Source of the DNA: Chloroflexota bacterium
GTDB lineage: Bacteria; Chloroflexota; Dormibacteria; Dormibacterales; Dormibacteraceae
DNA: 64,000 bases
Direction: 5' to 3'
Assembly: GCA_005887685.1 (NCBI GenBank)
Contig: VBHJ01000009.1
Span: forward strand, 32,079-96,078
Of this stretch, positions 1 to 9,460 are shown in pieces. The translations under genes were made by a program, and so were the position numbers. The notes below the pieces were generated by a model, which was not told where the DNA came from, ran no database searches, and saw nothing but the letters and a program-made list of their open reading frames with translations. Numbering within the stretch: the first letter of the stretch is position 1; every line of letters begins with the position of its first letter.

Positions 1-216
1 GAACCCGAGCTGTTGCCGACCTGGCTGGTCGTGTTGGCCGAACCCTGGCCGGTCGAACCCGAGCTGTTGCCGACCTGGCTGGTCGTGTTGGCCGAACCCT
101 GGCCGGTCGAACCCGAGCTGTTGCCGACCTGGCTGGTCGTGTTGGCCGAGCCCTGGCCGGTCGAACCCGAGCTGTTGCCGACCTGGCTGGTCGTGTTGGC
201 CGAACCCTGGCCGGTC
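1..216. repeat. Tandem 54-bp repeat, four near-identical copies in the window, probably continuing left
   Basis: Unit gaacccgagctgttgccgacctggctggtcgtgttggccgaaccctggccggtc starts at 1, 55, 109 and 163; the third copy has one visible substitution; a diverged copy follows at 217. Confidence 0.95.
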
Positions 217-701
217 GAACCCGAGCTGTTGCCTACCTGCGTCGAAGCCGTCTGCGCCGAGCCGGCTCCAGTCGAGCCGGTGCTGTTACCGACCTCTGGC
301 TCCTTGGGCTTCGGCTTGGCCGGAGCCTGCGCGCTCTTGTTCGACTCCGCGCTGCTGCTGGGGGCTGCTGCCCCGCTGCTGGAGTGGCTGCTCGTGCCAC
401 TGCCGCTGCTGGTGGGGCCACTTGAGCCGCCACTTCCGGTACCGCCTCCACTGCCGCCCGTTCCGCCACCGCCGCCGATCTGGTGCTCGTTCCGCGCCGT
501 GGGGCTGTCCTGGCGGTGCGCCATCGCGGAAGCACTCGTGTGATCTTGCGCTTTGCCCTGACCGTGTCCGTTGTCGGAGGCCAGAGCCGGTGACGTGCGA
601 GCCAGCATGAGGAGAAGTCCGGCCATCAAGACGAATGCGTTGACGACCAGGCGCCGTGCCAGCGCGGGTCGACTCGCTAAGAACTCACCGAACGCTTCCA
701 A
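1..701 (-). CDS. Secreted low-complexity repeat protein (partial, runs off the left edge); N-terminal signal/TM segment then Gly/Ser-rich region and ~18-aa tandem repeats TGQGSANTTSQVGNSSGS
   Basis: Absent from the ORF track because it has no stop inside the window. Minus-strand reading from TTG at 701 (GGAGGTGGG upstream) gives LEAFGEFLASRPALARRLVVNAFVLMAGLLLMLARTSPALASDNGHGQGK... and continues in frame through the 54-bp repeats. Confidence 0.7.
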   Translation of the reverse strand, partial: MEAFGEFLASRPALARRLVVNAFVLMAGLLLMLARTSPALASDNGHGQGKAQDHTSASAMAHRQDSPTARNEHQIGGGGGTGGSGGGTGSGGSSGPTSSGSGTSSHSSSGAAAPSSSAESNKSAQAPAKPKPKEPEVGNSTGSTGAGSAQTASTQVGNSSGSTGQGSANTTSQVGNSSGSTGQGSANTTSQVGNSSGSTGQGSANTTSQVGNSSGSTGQGSANTTSQVGNSSG

Positions 702-826
702 ATGCCCACCTCCACGTGGAAATGAGCAAATTGCCTCGCCGCCATCCTGGACACCAACCCCGCAGCCCCGGGGATATGTCGCAGAACGCCCCGCTCAGCG
801 TTCCCTAGTAGGGCAATTCGCTTGCA

Positions 827-2164
827 ATGGAAACGCAAACTTCATCTTTAGTAACCATGCAGGCGGCAACCGACGAGGAGTCGGTGGCCGCTTTTGTGGA
901 CGAAACGCTCGCCGGCACCGGCTGGGAGGTCGACTCCATCCGGCACCGCGTGAACCGAATCGATCCTCCGAATTCGTACTGGTCGATCTTCAGCGTCGAC
1001 ATATATAAGGACGGAGAAGAGCGCAACCTGCGGCTGGTCGCCAAGGGCGCCCTGAACCCTGAGGCGTGGGAACAGCTCAGCGCGCGTCTGATGCGGCACG
1101 GAGCCGGCAACCCCTGCGACCCGATCAACGGGCTTGGCTACCCGCGGCTCTTTCCCGAGACCCAGCACGCCTACTGGTACTACCCGTACGACCCTTCGAT
1201 GCCCAACCTGCCGCTAGCGAACGACGCGGCGAGGATGGCGGGCGTGCTATTTGGGCTCGATCAACCCGAGGAAATGCAGGCCGCGGCTGGACGCGTGGAC
1301 ATCGAGCGCGTCCGCTACATGCCAGAGGTCGGCGCCATCCTTCGGTACACGATCGACGTGGGGGGCGCCCCGAACGTGATCTACGGCAAGGTCCAGCCAG
1401 GCCGGCGGGGGCTTCGGACCAACCAGATCGTGGAGGGCTTGTGGCGAGCGTCAGCCAAGTACCCCGGCTATTTGAACTTGCCGCGTCCGTTGGGCTATGT
1501 CGAGGAGATGGGCATGCTCATCGAGGAAGGCATTCGCGGCAAGCCGGTAGGTGAAAGGCGGACGAGCACCCAGTTCATGCTCATGGCCGAACCGGCGGCC
1601 GAAGCGCTTGCCGTGATCCACGAATCACGCGTCGAGAACGACGAGCGAATTACGATCCAGGCCGAGCTGGAACGCCTCGACAGGGTCGCGGAGAAGTTCG
1701 CATATGTCCATCCCGAAGGACACTTCCTGCTCAAGGACCTCATCACTCACATACGCGAGCACGTGCAGAAGACCACTGAAGAGGAGTGGCTGCCGACTCA
1801 TGGCGATCTCAAGTACGACCAGTTCATGTTCCACAACGACCGGTTCACGCTGCTGGACTTCGACTATTTCGCGACGGCTGAGACCAGCTATGACCTGGGT
1901 AAGTTCTGTGCCTACCTGGTGCCGACGCGCCCCAAGGATTGGAGGGACTCGGTGGCCGTGGAGGAGGCGCGCGTCCGGTTCATCCGCCGCTATCGCGAGC
2001 TGAGGCCCCACGCGACACTTCAACGCTTTGCCATCTATGAGGCGCTCCAGTTTGCGCTGCGCGCCATGGCCACCATGTGGGGGTCGAAGCCGGGGTGGCA
2101 CCGAGTCGCGGAAACCTACCTGGTCTTCGGCTTCGAGCGCCTCAAGAGCCGGCTGCCCGAATAA
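827..2164 (+). CDS. Phosphotransferase family protein (APH/choline-kinase-like fold)
   Basis: HGDLKYDQFM ... LLDFDYFATAETSYDLGKF matches the APH-type catalytic loop and metal-binding Asp. Confidence 0.75.
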   Translation: METQTSSLVTMQAATDEESVAAFVDETLAGTGWEVDSIRHRVNRIDPPNSYWSIFSVDIYKDGEERNLRLVAKGALNPEAWEQLSARLMRHGAGNPCDPINGLGYPRLFPETQHAYWYYPYDPSMPNLPLANDAARMAGVLFGLDQPEEMQAAAGRVDIERVRYMPEVGAILRYTIDVGGAPNVIYGKVQPGRRGLRTNQIVEGLWRASAKYPGYLNLPRPLGYVEEMGMLIEEGIRGKPVGERRTSTQFMLMAEPAAEALAVIHESRVENDERITIQAELERLDRVAEKFAYVHPEGHFLLKDLITHIREHVQKTTEEEWLPTHGDLKYDQFMFHNDRFTLLDFDYFATAETSYDLGKFCAYLVPTRPKDWRDSVAVEEARVRFIRRYRELRPHATLQRFAIYEALQFALRAMATMWGSKPGWHRVAETYLVFGFERLKSRLPE

Positions 2165-2257
2165 CAGCGGTTTCGATACCCGGCGATTCTTTTTACAAGC
2201 CTTAACCCAACTCGCACCAGCTAGGCGGCCGCCCGCGGTCAGGCTCTGCCGTCTGCC

Positions 2258-2875
2258 ATGCGGCTTGTTTCATGGTTCGGGGGATTTCTCGTCGTCGCCG
2301 CCCTGCTTGTCGGGGTGCTTTCCGCCGTGCAGCTGCGCTCGGCCAGCGGGCACTCGCTGAATGCCTCCCGCCAACCGGTGGCCGCCCTGTTCGGGGTTCA
2401 CGACCCCGCGCCCGATCCACCACACAAGATCCTGCCGCCGATTCCGAGCCCGGTCCCCGTCGCGCCGGCCGAATCGGCCCCCGCGCCGGCCCCACCGGCG
2501 CGCCCGGCCATCGTCGTCAACTCGACACAGCAGGCCTTGATCAACCAGGACCGCGCGCGCAACGGACTTCCCGCGCTCACCTGGAGCAGCTGCCTCAACA
2601 ACATCGCGCGAGGCCAGTCCGCGTACCTTGCTTCACCCAACGTCGCGTTCCAGCACTACAACGGCGTGCAGCAAGATCTGGGCTGTCATCTTGGAGCCCA
2701 GGTCGGCGAGAACATTGGCTGGTGGTCGCTCGGTGTCGACGACTCGCAGCTCAACACGATGTTCATGAACAGCGCCGAACACCGCGCCAACATCCTCGGT
2801 CCGTACCGTTATGTGGCGACCGCTTGGGCGGTCCGTTCCGACGGTCGAGGCTACATTGCGGTCGAGTTCGGCTGA
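2258..2875 (+). CDS. Secreted CAP/SCP-domain protein
   Basis: N-terminal TM/signal; NQDRARNGLPALTWSSCLNNIARGQSAYLA ... GENIGWW ... FMNSAEHRANILGPYRYVATAWA is typical of CAP domains. Confidence 0.85.
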   Translation: MRLVSWFGGFLVVAALLVGVLSAVQLRSASGHSLNASRQPVAALFGVHDPAPDPPHKILPPIPSPVPVAPAESAPAPAPPARPAIVVNSTQQALINQDRARNGLPALTWSSCLNNIARGQSAYLASPNVAFQHYNGVQQDLGCHLGAQVGENIGWWSLGVDDSQLNTMFMNSAEHRANILGPYRYVATAWAVRSDGRGYIAVEFG

Positions 2876-2980
2876 GTTCGGCCCGCTGAGTAACCCGATT
2901 TAACCGGGCGTTGTTCTGACGTAGCGCTCCAACGCGGGCCCGAGACGCCCACCAGAGCGCTCGGAGGAGGAGCGTGAAGG

Positions 2981-5068
2981 GTGTCGACGCAACCTGCCGT
3001 ACGCGGCCACCATGCGCTCTGGCTTCGACCAATCGCGTGGATGTGGGCCAAGCGGGCGTGGATCGCGGCCCTGGTCGGAGTCTTCCTTATCGCTTCGACG
3101 CTGTACGTGCTCTGGGCGATCAAGGATCTGCCTGACCCGAGCCAGAATGTGCTGGCGGCGGGCGATGTCGTCGTGCTCGACCGCAACGGCAAGCTCATCG
3201 AGGACTGGAGTCCCGCGGGCCACTACCACATCACCCTCACCCTTCAGCAGATGGGGCCCTACGCACCAAAGGCGGTGCTGGCGGCGGAGGACCGCAACTT
3301 CTACAACCACGGCGCGATCGACCCAGGGTCGACGGCGCGCGCGGCGTGGGTCGACCTCACCTCGCACGGCCTGAACCAGGGCGGGAGCACGATCACGCAA
3401 CAGCTGGTGAAGATCCAGCTGCTCACGCCGCAGAGATCGCTGACACGCAAGATCCAGGAGGTCGTCCTGGCGATGGCGCTCGAACAGCGGTACTCGAAAG
3501 ACCAGATCCTCGGCATGTACCTCAACCGCGTGTACTTCGGCCACGGCGCGTACGGGGTGGGCGCGGCGGCGCGCACATATTTCAACAAGGACGCCAAGGA
3601 CCTGTCGGCCGCGCAAGCGGCTTTTCTCGCCGGCCTCATCCAGGCGCCCACGCTGTACGACCCGGTAGTCCACTACGAGCTCGCCCAAGGACGCGAGGCA
3701 TATGTGCTGCAAGGCATGGTTTCCACCGGCGCCCTGAAGCCCGATGAGGCAGACAAAGCGGCCAATGAGGACGTCAAGTCGGAGCTGCAGATCCAGCCGT
3801 CGGCGCGTCAGAGCCTGGCACCGCACTTCGTCGATTACGTCCTGACGCAGCTGGAAAAGCTCTTTGGGGCAGCGGCCGTCCAGCAGGGGGGCATCGTGGT
3901 GCACACCACTCTCGACCTCGGCGTGCAGAATGATGCCGAGGCTGCGGTCGCCAACGGGGTACAGGACCTCAAGCCTTTCAACGTGAACAATTCGGCGCTG
4001 CTCGCGGCGGATCCGAAAACCGGCGCGATTCTGGCCTGGATTGGTTCCGCCGATTACGGCAATGACTCGATCGGAGGCCAGTTCGACGTGGTGCTTTCGC
4101 CGCGCCAGCCCGGCTCTTCGTTCAAGCCTTACGTCTATGAGGCGGCGCTCCGCGACCACAAGATCACGTGGGCCACGATCCTCCACGATCGCCTGACCAA
4201 CTTCAACGGCTATCAGCCGCGCGACTTCGACAACGGAGGGATGGGCGACATCAAGGCGAGCACCGCGATCCTCTACTCGCGCAACATCCCGGCCGTCGAG
4301 GTCGGTCAGATGGAAGGCATCAACAACGTGAACAACCTGGCCCACGCGATGGGCATCAAGAGCAACCTTCAGCCGTACCTATCGACCGCCATCGGTGCGA
4401 GCGACATCACTCTCTATGAGCACGTGCAAGGCTACGAGACCTTCGCCAACCAGGGCCAGCGCATCGACCTCCGCGTGCTCAACGAGGTCGATGATTCGAC
4501 CGGCCACGCCGCCTTCAAGTACGAGAACCCGACCGGCACCCCAGTCCTGTCGCCTGCCGAGGCGTTCCTGATGTCAGACGTGCTGAAGAACTACCAGAAC
4601 ACGTGGCACTTCGGTTGGAACCGTCAGATGGCGAGCAAGACGGGCACGAGCGACAACGGAAAGGGCGGTATCCCGGACTCGTGGATCATGGCGTACAACC
4701 CTGACATCGTGGTCGGAGTGTGGGTGGGCAACACCGCGCCGAACGGGGGCGGCGGACTGATTCGCGCCTATGGCGAAAACGTAGGCCTGACGATCATGAA
4801 GCGCTTCGTGAACGCGCTCCCGTCCGGCATGCACGACTGGTACGCACGCCCGGCCGGCGTCGTGCAGGGTTGCGGCAGCGACACGCAAGACCCGTTCCTG
4901 CCCGGCGCCTGCACCGCATCGCCCTCGCCGTCTTCGTCCCCGAGCCCGTCGCCGTCCGGCAGTCCGTCGGTGTTGCCTTCGGTCCTACCTTCGATTCTCC
5001 CCTCGGCGTCGCCTTCGGCCTCACCGCCGGCGTCGCCATCACCGTCACCGTCACCTTCGCCGAGCTGA
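2981..5068 (+). CDS. Class A penicillin-binding protein (transglycosylase/transpeptidase) with Ser/Pro-rich C-terminal tail
   Basis: GT51 motifs EDRNFYNHGAIDP, GGSTITQQLVK; transpeptidase GSSFKP, SASKTGTSDNG-like KTGTS; tail SPSPSSSPSPSPSGSP; GTG start preceded by GGAGGAGG. Confidence 0.92.
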   Translation: MSTQPAVRGHHALWLRPIAWMWAKRAWIAALVGVFLIASTLYVLWAIKDLPDPSQNVLAAGDVVVLDRNGKLIEDWSPAGHYHITLTLQQMGPYAPKAVLAAEDRNFYNHGAIDPGSTARAAWVDLTSHGLNQGGSTITQQLVKIQLLTPQRSLTRKIQEVVLAMALEQRYSKDQILGMYLNRVYFGHGAYGVGAAARTYFNKDAKDLSAAQAAFLAGLIQAPTLYDPVVHYELAQGREAYVLQGMVSTGALKPDEADKAANEDVKSELQIQPSARQSLAPHFVDYVLTQLEKLFGAAAVQQGGIVVHTTLDLGVQNDAEAAVANGVQDLKPFNVNNSALLAADPKTGAILAWIGSADYGNDSIGGQFDVVLSPRQPGSSFKPYVYEAALRDHKITWATILHDRLTNFNGYQPRDFDNGGMGDIKASTAILYSRNIPAVEVGQMEGINNVNNLAHAMGIKSNLQPYLSTAIGASDITLYEHVQGYETFANQGQRIDLRVLNEVDDSTGHAAFKYENPTGTPVLSPAEAFLMSDVLKNYQNTWHFGWNRQMASKTGTSDNGKGGIPDSWIMAYNPDIVVGVWVGNTAPNGGGGLIRAYGENVGLTIMKRFVNALPSGMHDWYARPAGVVQGCGSDTQDPFLPGACTASPSPSSSPSPSPSGSPSVLPSVLPSILPSASPSASPPASPSPSPSPSPS

Positions 5069-6624
5069 TGCTTGCCGTGAGAAGTTCCGAGACTCCGTTT
5101 CTCGAGAGCGTCGAGCGCCGGCGGCCGGGCACGTCGCTGCGCGGCTACGTGACGCGCACACTGCCCCACAGCTCTGCGATCGTGGTGGCCAACCGCGCCC
5201 CGCACGAGCCCCGTGCCGAGGGAGGCTTCACTCGCGGCGCGGGCGGAGTGATCACCGCCCTGCTCACTCTCGCCGAGGTCGCCGCGGCGGACTGGGTCGC
5301 TGTCGCCCGCACCGAGGGTGAGCGCGCGCTGATCGAGGACCACGGCACGACGTGGAACGCACCGCTGGTCCGCAGCGAGACGCAACTCCACTACGCAACT
5401 CCGACGCCCGAGCAGTACGAGCAGTACTACTCGGTGATCTCCAACCCGGTCCTGTGGTTCGTCCAGCACTACCTCTGGGACCTCGCGCATCAGCCTGTCA
5501 TCAACGGCCGCATCCACCGTGCGTGGAAGAACGGGTACGTCGAGGTCAACAAGCAGGTTGCGCGAAAGGTGGTTGAGGTGGCGCGGGGGCTGCCCGGGCG
5601 ACCCCTGGTCATGGTCCACGACTACCAGCTCTACCTCGTGCCGAAGCTCGTCCGCGAGCAGCTGCACGGGGCGATCATCCAGCACTTCGTCCACATCCCG
5701 TGGCCGACGCCGCAATACTGGAAGGTGCTCCCGCGCGAGATGAGGGACGCGATCCTCCACGGGCTGCTCGGCTGCGACATCGTCGGTTTTCAGACCAGCC
5801 TCGATGTGCGCAACTTCCTGATGACGTGCGAAGAGAACGCCGGGCTCGCGGTGGACGAGCGTGAGAAGGCCGTGCTGGTCGACGGGCGGGTCGTCTACGC
5901 GCGCGCTTACCCCATCTCCATCGACGTCGCGAGCACGACGCGCCTCTCTTATTCACATGGCGTGATGGTCGAGGAGCGAAAGCTGCGCGACTGGAGACCC
6001 GAGCACCTGATCGTTCGGATCGACCGCACGGATCCTTCGAAGAACATCATTCGCGGCTTCCTCTCCTACGAGAAGCTGCTGGCGCATCATCCCGAGCTGA
6101 AGGGCAGGGTGCAGTTCTGGGCCTTCTTACAGCCGTCGCGCCAGGACGTCGCCGTCTATCGGAACTACGTGCGCAAGGTCCGCCAGACGGTGCAGCGCAT
6201 CAACGCCCAGTACGGCGCGCATGGTTGGCAGCCGATCCGGCTGGAGCTGGGCGAGAGCGTCCGCAAGGCGATGGCCGCCATGCGCAACTTCGACGTGCTG
6301 GTGGTCAACTCCGTTTATGACGGGCTCAACCTCGTCGCCAAGGAAGGCGCGCTGGTCAACCGTTCCGACGGCGTGATCGTCCTGTCGGAGAATGTGGGCG
6401 CGCACGAGGAGCTGCATCCACACGTGCTCTCAGTCAACCCGTTCGACATAGAGGCGACGGCCAATGCGATGCACCAGGCGATCGTCATGCGCGTCGAGGA
6501 GAAGCGTCGGCTGAACGAAGGGGCCCGCGAGGTGGTGCGCACCAACGACATCGCGCGCTGGATCACCCGCCAGGTGCAGGACATAAGAGACCTGGCCGCA
6601 GCACCCGGACTTAGAGCGGGGTAA
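5068..6624 (+). CDS. otsA: Trehalose-6-phosphate synthase / GT20 family glycosyltransferase
   Basis: ATG at 5068 overlaps the PBP stop (ATGA). IVVANRAP, VMVHDYQLYLVPKLVRE, HIPWPTPQYWKVLP, DGLNLVAKEGALVN, VLSENVGAHEEL are OtsA-type motifs. Confidence 0.88.
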   Translation: MLAVRSSETPFLESVERRRPGTSLRGYVTRTLPHSSAIVVANRAPHEPRAEGGFTRGAGGVITALLTLAEVAAADWVAVARTEGERALIEDHGTTWNAPLVRSETQLHYATPTPEQYEQYYSVISNPVLWFVQHYLWDLAHQPVINGRIHRAWKNGYVEVNKQVARKVVEVARGLPGRPLVMVHDYQLYLVPKLVREQLHGAIIQHFVHIPWPTPQYWKVLPREMRDAILHGLLGCDIVGFQTSLDVRNFLMTCEENAGLAVDEREKAVLVDGRVVYARAYPISIDVASTTRLSYSHGVMVEERKLRDWRPEHLIVRIDRTDPSKNIIRGFLSYEKLLAHHPELKGRVQFWAFLQPSRQDVAVYRNYVRKVRQTVQRINAQYGAHGWQPIRLELGESVRKAMAAMRNFDVLVVNSVYDGLNLVAKEGALVNRSDGVIVLSENVGAHEELHPHVLSVNPFDIEATANAMHQAIVMRVEEKRRLNEGAREVVRTNDIARWITRQVQDIRDLAAAPGLRAG

Positions 6625-6626
6625 TC

Positions 6627-6663
6627 AAAAAAGAGGGGCGCCGGCACCTATACCGCGCCCCTC
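6627..6663 (-). terminator. Rho-independent terminator for the YggT-like gene
   Basis: Minus strand GAGGGGCGC-13 nt-GCGCCCCTC followed by TTTTTT; lies just downstream of the minus-strand gene ending at 6718. Confidence 0.8.
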
Positions 6664-6717
6664 TCCCCAGGTCCCTCTCCCCCGTGGGGAAAGGGTGCCC
6701 AATCTACTGACTACCGG

Positions 6718-7176
6718 TTAGTAGCCCCTCGGTCGAAAGCCGCCCGAGCGTCGTGCCACCGTCACGTTGCGGAAGAAGATGATCGTGACCAGGCGCGCCA
6801 CAGCCCATCCGGCGAGCGCGTAGACCAGGATCGCGACGACCACTGACATCTCGAGCTGCGATTGCGTCGTTCCGATCGTGGGCAGGATGTTCTTGAACGG
6901 CCCGAGGAAGACGGCGGTCACGTTGTAGAGCCAGTTGGAGAAGCCCGCCTCGGGGTTCGCACCGAGCAGCTTGAGAACGAGCCGCAGCAAAAGCAAGCCG
7001 TCGATGAGCCCAAAGACGAGATAGACGAACTGAACCGCGCGCCAGCCCGGGTTGGAGGTGCTCACCACCTCTGACGATTCGGGCGGCACTCCTGGATCCT
7101 CGGTCGTGACGGTCCGATGCTCATGCACCCGGCCGCTCACGGGATCACGCTCGACGTCGGTGTCCCTTCGCTCCAT
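6718..7176 (-). CDS. YggT family membrane protein
   Basis: Start chosen at MERRDTDVE (AGGGAG upstream); C-terminal VYLVFGLIDGLLLLRLVLKLLGAN ... FLGPFKNILPTIG ... VVVAILVYALAGW is YggT-like. Confidence 0.75.
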   Translation of the reverse strand: MERRDTDVERDPVSGRVHEHRTVTTEDPGVPPESSEVVSTSNPGWRAVQFVYLVFGLIDGLLLLRLVLKLLGANPEAGFSNWLYNVTAVFLGPFKNILPTIGTTQSQLEMSVVVAILVYALAGWAVARLVTIIFFRNVTVARRSGGFRPRGY

Positions 7177-7224
7177 TTTGAATACTCCCTTTGCGTGGTT
7201 AAAAACGATGAACGGGCACAAATG

Positions 7225-7256
7225 AAAACGCCCGGGTGGTTTTTGCCACCCGGGCG
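7225..7256 (-). terminator. Rho-independent terminator of the DUF1906 gene
   Basis: Minus strand CGCCCGGGTGG-loop-CCACCCGGGCG (11-bp stem) followed by TTTT. Confidence 0.8.
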
Positions 7257-7276
7257 CCTGGGGGAGGTAGGTGAGC

Positions 7277-9382
7277 TCAGGGAGTGTTGGTCGGATACCA
7301 CAGCGGCAGGGTGGAGAGCGCCTCGTCGGCGTCTACGTCCGGGTCGGGGCTGTTGCTGCCGAGCTGGTACTGCCAGGCGGCGAGGTGGTCCGGGCAGCCC
7401 GTTTCATACGGCTGCCATACCGGCGCATTGGCCTTCGACCAGCCGCCCGAATCGAGGGAGGGCTCAAAGGACCAGATGTACGAGTCCCAGGAGATCGCCT
7501 GCTGCTCGCTCTGGGCCTGGCACCAGGCGGCTCCGAACTCGCTTCCCGCCGTCCCGTTCCCGTAGAAGACCGGGACGTAACCAGCTCCTGTGACGCCGTC
7601 ATACCAGCCGCGGATGAAGCCGGAGTCGATGTTGCCGGCGCCCGGACATGCCTCGCCGGGCGGTTCGATATCGATGGCGATGACGTGACCCACGGGCTCG
7701 GTGTCGTGCGCGGCCACCGAGGTTGCGACCTGGGCGTAGCCCATGCCGGTGTCGTAGCCCGAGACCGCGGAGCAGTTGTAGTCGTTGTAGATCGGCAGGA
7801 TGCCCATCCGCATCTTCGCGGCGGTGTAGATCTCGGGCCAGCTCAGTCCCGGACACACCGTGGATGTCAGGTAACGGCCCCAGAAGTCGGGGTTGCCCAG
7901 CGCCCGCTGCACGCCCGGCAAGACCTCACCCGTGGGATCGCCCGTGAAGGCCTTGCAGGAGTCGACGCCCCACAAGAGCCTGGCCGGCTGGATTGCCGCC
8001 GACCGCGCCTGGACGTCGATGAGGGTCGTGGGTCCCGTCACCTTCTGGAGGAGCTGGCCGAGCTTGCTCTGGTTTCGCGTCGACGGGACCGCGCCGATCG
8101 CCGCGCTGAACTGAGGAGTCGAGCCGGACGTGGCCGCGACCGAGGCGCTGCAGGTGTTGCCGTTCTTGCAGGGCGGCGCCACCAGGTGGCCCTGCTCGTC
8201 GAAGATGCCGATGCTCCAGGGCGTGTTCGTCAGGTCGGCGTTGGTGCTGGCGGTGAGGTGGATGTTGCTCCCGACCTGGAACGTGGAGCTGCCGCCGATG
8301 GCGATCGAAAGCCAGGCGACCGAGACGTGTTCGGAGACGGCCCAGATGTCGGGGTTGGAAAACGTGGCCGTCAACGTTCCGATGGCAGCAACGATCGACC
8401 GCGTGCCGCTCGCCGGCTGCGTCAGCGCGACGCTGCAATTGGTCCCTCGGCTGCAATAGGTGATCCGACCCATGTTGCTGAGGTCGAACATTTCAATCGC
8501 GTAGCCAAACTGTTCGACGGGGATGGTCGAGGTTGCGGTCAGGGTCGTTGGCTTGCCCGGCCCCACGGCCGACTGGGTCGCTGCGAGGCTGAGGCCGAGC
8601 CAGCCGACGGAGACCGTGTTCGAGGTGAGCGCGCCGCTGGTCGGGGCCTTTGCCGTCGGGGCGCCCAGGTAGGCCACGAAGTTGTGGACCCCTGCCTTGG
8701 CCGAGTAAGCGACCGCGCATTGCCCGCCTTGCAAGCAGGAACCCAGCAGAGTCGCGGTCGTCGTGTCAAAAATCTGGATCGCCTTGCCGGTTCCGGTCAC
8801 TCCCGCCCCCGCGGTGGCGGTGAGCAGGACTTTGCCGCCTGACTGGATCGCCTTCGTGTTGGAAGTGAGAGTCAGCTGCTGGACGGAGGCCGCCGGCCGG
8901 AGAGACAGGATCGGAACGCTGGGTGCAATCGATGGAGTGTCGGCCGGCGCGCCGGAGTTGTTGCCCGGGTTCGAACCACCGGAGAGAGGAACGTCGCTGC
9001 AGGCCGCCGGTGTGGCGAGGGTTGGGTCGGCTCCCGCGGGGCAGGGGGACTGCCCGTCTGGAGTCGACGGTGTCCCCGCGGCGGTGTTACCCAGGCCATC
9101 GTTGGTGACGCAAGAGGCACCTTCGCCAGAGGCAGGGCACTGCTGCGCCCCGTCGGGAACGCTGAGCTGCAAGCTCTCACCGGCGCCCGGTGAGCACGAC
9201 TCGCCCCCCTCACCAGAGCCTGAGCAAACGGTCACCGTCGACTGGTGCAGGACGCTGCCGGCGGCCGGGGCGGCCGCCAGCGCCGTGAATGTGAGCTGGT
9301 TCGCCACGGCGACGAAGACCACCGCCAGATGGACGGCCGGGCGCGCTTGGAAAGAAGTGAAAACCCGTCGAAGTGAGTGCAC
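7277..9382 (-). CDS. Secreted protein: signal peptide, three Cys-pair Ig-like repeats, C-terminal DUF1906 / Rv2525c-like glycoside-hydrolase-like domain
   Basis: C-terminal LLWGVDSCKAF ... FWGRYLTS ... ILPIYNDYN ... AIDIEPP ... SGFIRGWYDGVTGAGYVPVFYGNG ... AAWQYQLG resembles DUF1906; repeats carry C-x4/5-C pairs (SCLQGGQC, YCSRGTNC, PCKNGNTC). Confidence 0.78.
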   Translation of the reverse strand: MHSLRRVFTSFQARPAVHLAVVFVAVANQLTFTALAAAPAAGSVLHQSTVTVCSGSGEGGESCSPGAGESLQLSVPDGAQQCPASGEGASCVTNDGLGNTAAGTPSTPDGQSPCPAGADPTLATPAACSDVPLSGGSNPGNNSGAPADTPSIAPSVPILSLRPAASVQQLTLTSNTKAIQSGGKVLLTATAGAGVTGTGKAIQIFDTTTATLLGSCLQGGQCAVAYSAKAGVHNFVAYLGAPTAKAPTSGALTSNTVSVGWLGLSLAATQSAVGPGKPTTLTATSTIPVEQFGYAIEMFDLSNMGRITYCSRGTNCSVALTQPASGTRSIVAAIGTLTATFSNPDIWAVSEHVSVAWLSIAIGGSSTFQVGSNIHLTASTNADLTNTPWSIGIFDEQGHLVAPPCKNGNTCSASVAATSGSTPQFSAAIGAVPSTRNQSKLGQLLQKVTGPTTLIDVQARSAAIQPARLLWGVDSCKAFTGDPTGEVLPGVQRALGNPDFWGRYLTSTVCPGLSWPEIYTAAKMRMGILPIYNDYNCSAVSGYDTGMGYAQVATSVAAHDTEPVGHVIAIDIEPPGEACPGAGNIDSGFIRGWYDGVTGAGYVPVFYGNGTAGSEFGAAWCQAQSEQQAISWDSYIWSFEPSLDSGGWSKANAPVWQPYETGCPDHLAAWQYQLGSNSPDPDVDADEALSTLPLWYPTNTP

Positions 9383-9387
9383 TGATA

Positions 9388-9460
9388 CCCCCGTTGGCGC
9401 ACCCAGGGACGGGGGCGCTAGATGTCAGGGGGCAAGCTACTGGCGGCATGCCGGTGCGCC
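9388..9460 (-). promoter_or_regulatory. Structured 5' leader with pseudoknot potential upstream of the DUF1906 gene
   Basis: Hairpin CCCCCGT/ACGGGGG (plus coordinates 9388-9394 and 9409-9415); its loop GGTGCGCC (9396-9403) is perfectly complementary to GGCGCACC (9453-9460); the GGGGG arm sits just before the GTG start. Confidence 0.45.

Noticed and set aside
13-543. Plus-strand 176-aa ORF of LPTWLVVLAEPWPVEPEL repeats
   Set aside because: Shadow of the minus-strand repeat gene, which has an RBS, signal sequence and frame extending beyond the repeats.
2900-4345. Minus-strand 481-aa ORF
   Set aside because: Antisense to the first class A PBP; no motif.
4720-5067. Upstream extension of the OtsA ORF in the track (MGGQHRAERGRR...)
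   Set aside because: Out-of-frame reading of the PBP tail; ATG 5068 overlapping the PBP stop is the credible start.
7271-8842. Plus-strand 523-aa ORF
   Set aside because: Antisense to the DUF1906 gene; composition typical of a spurious high-GC ORF.
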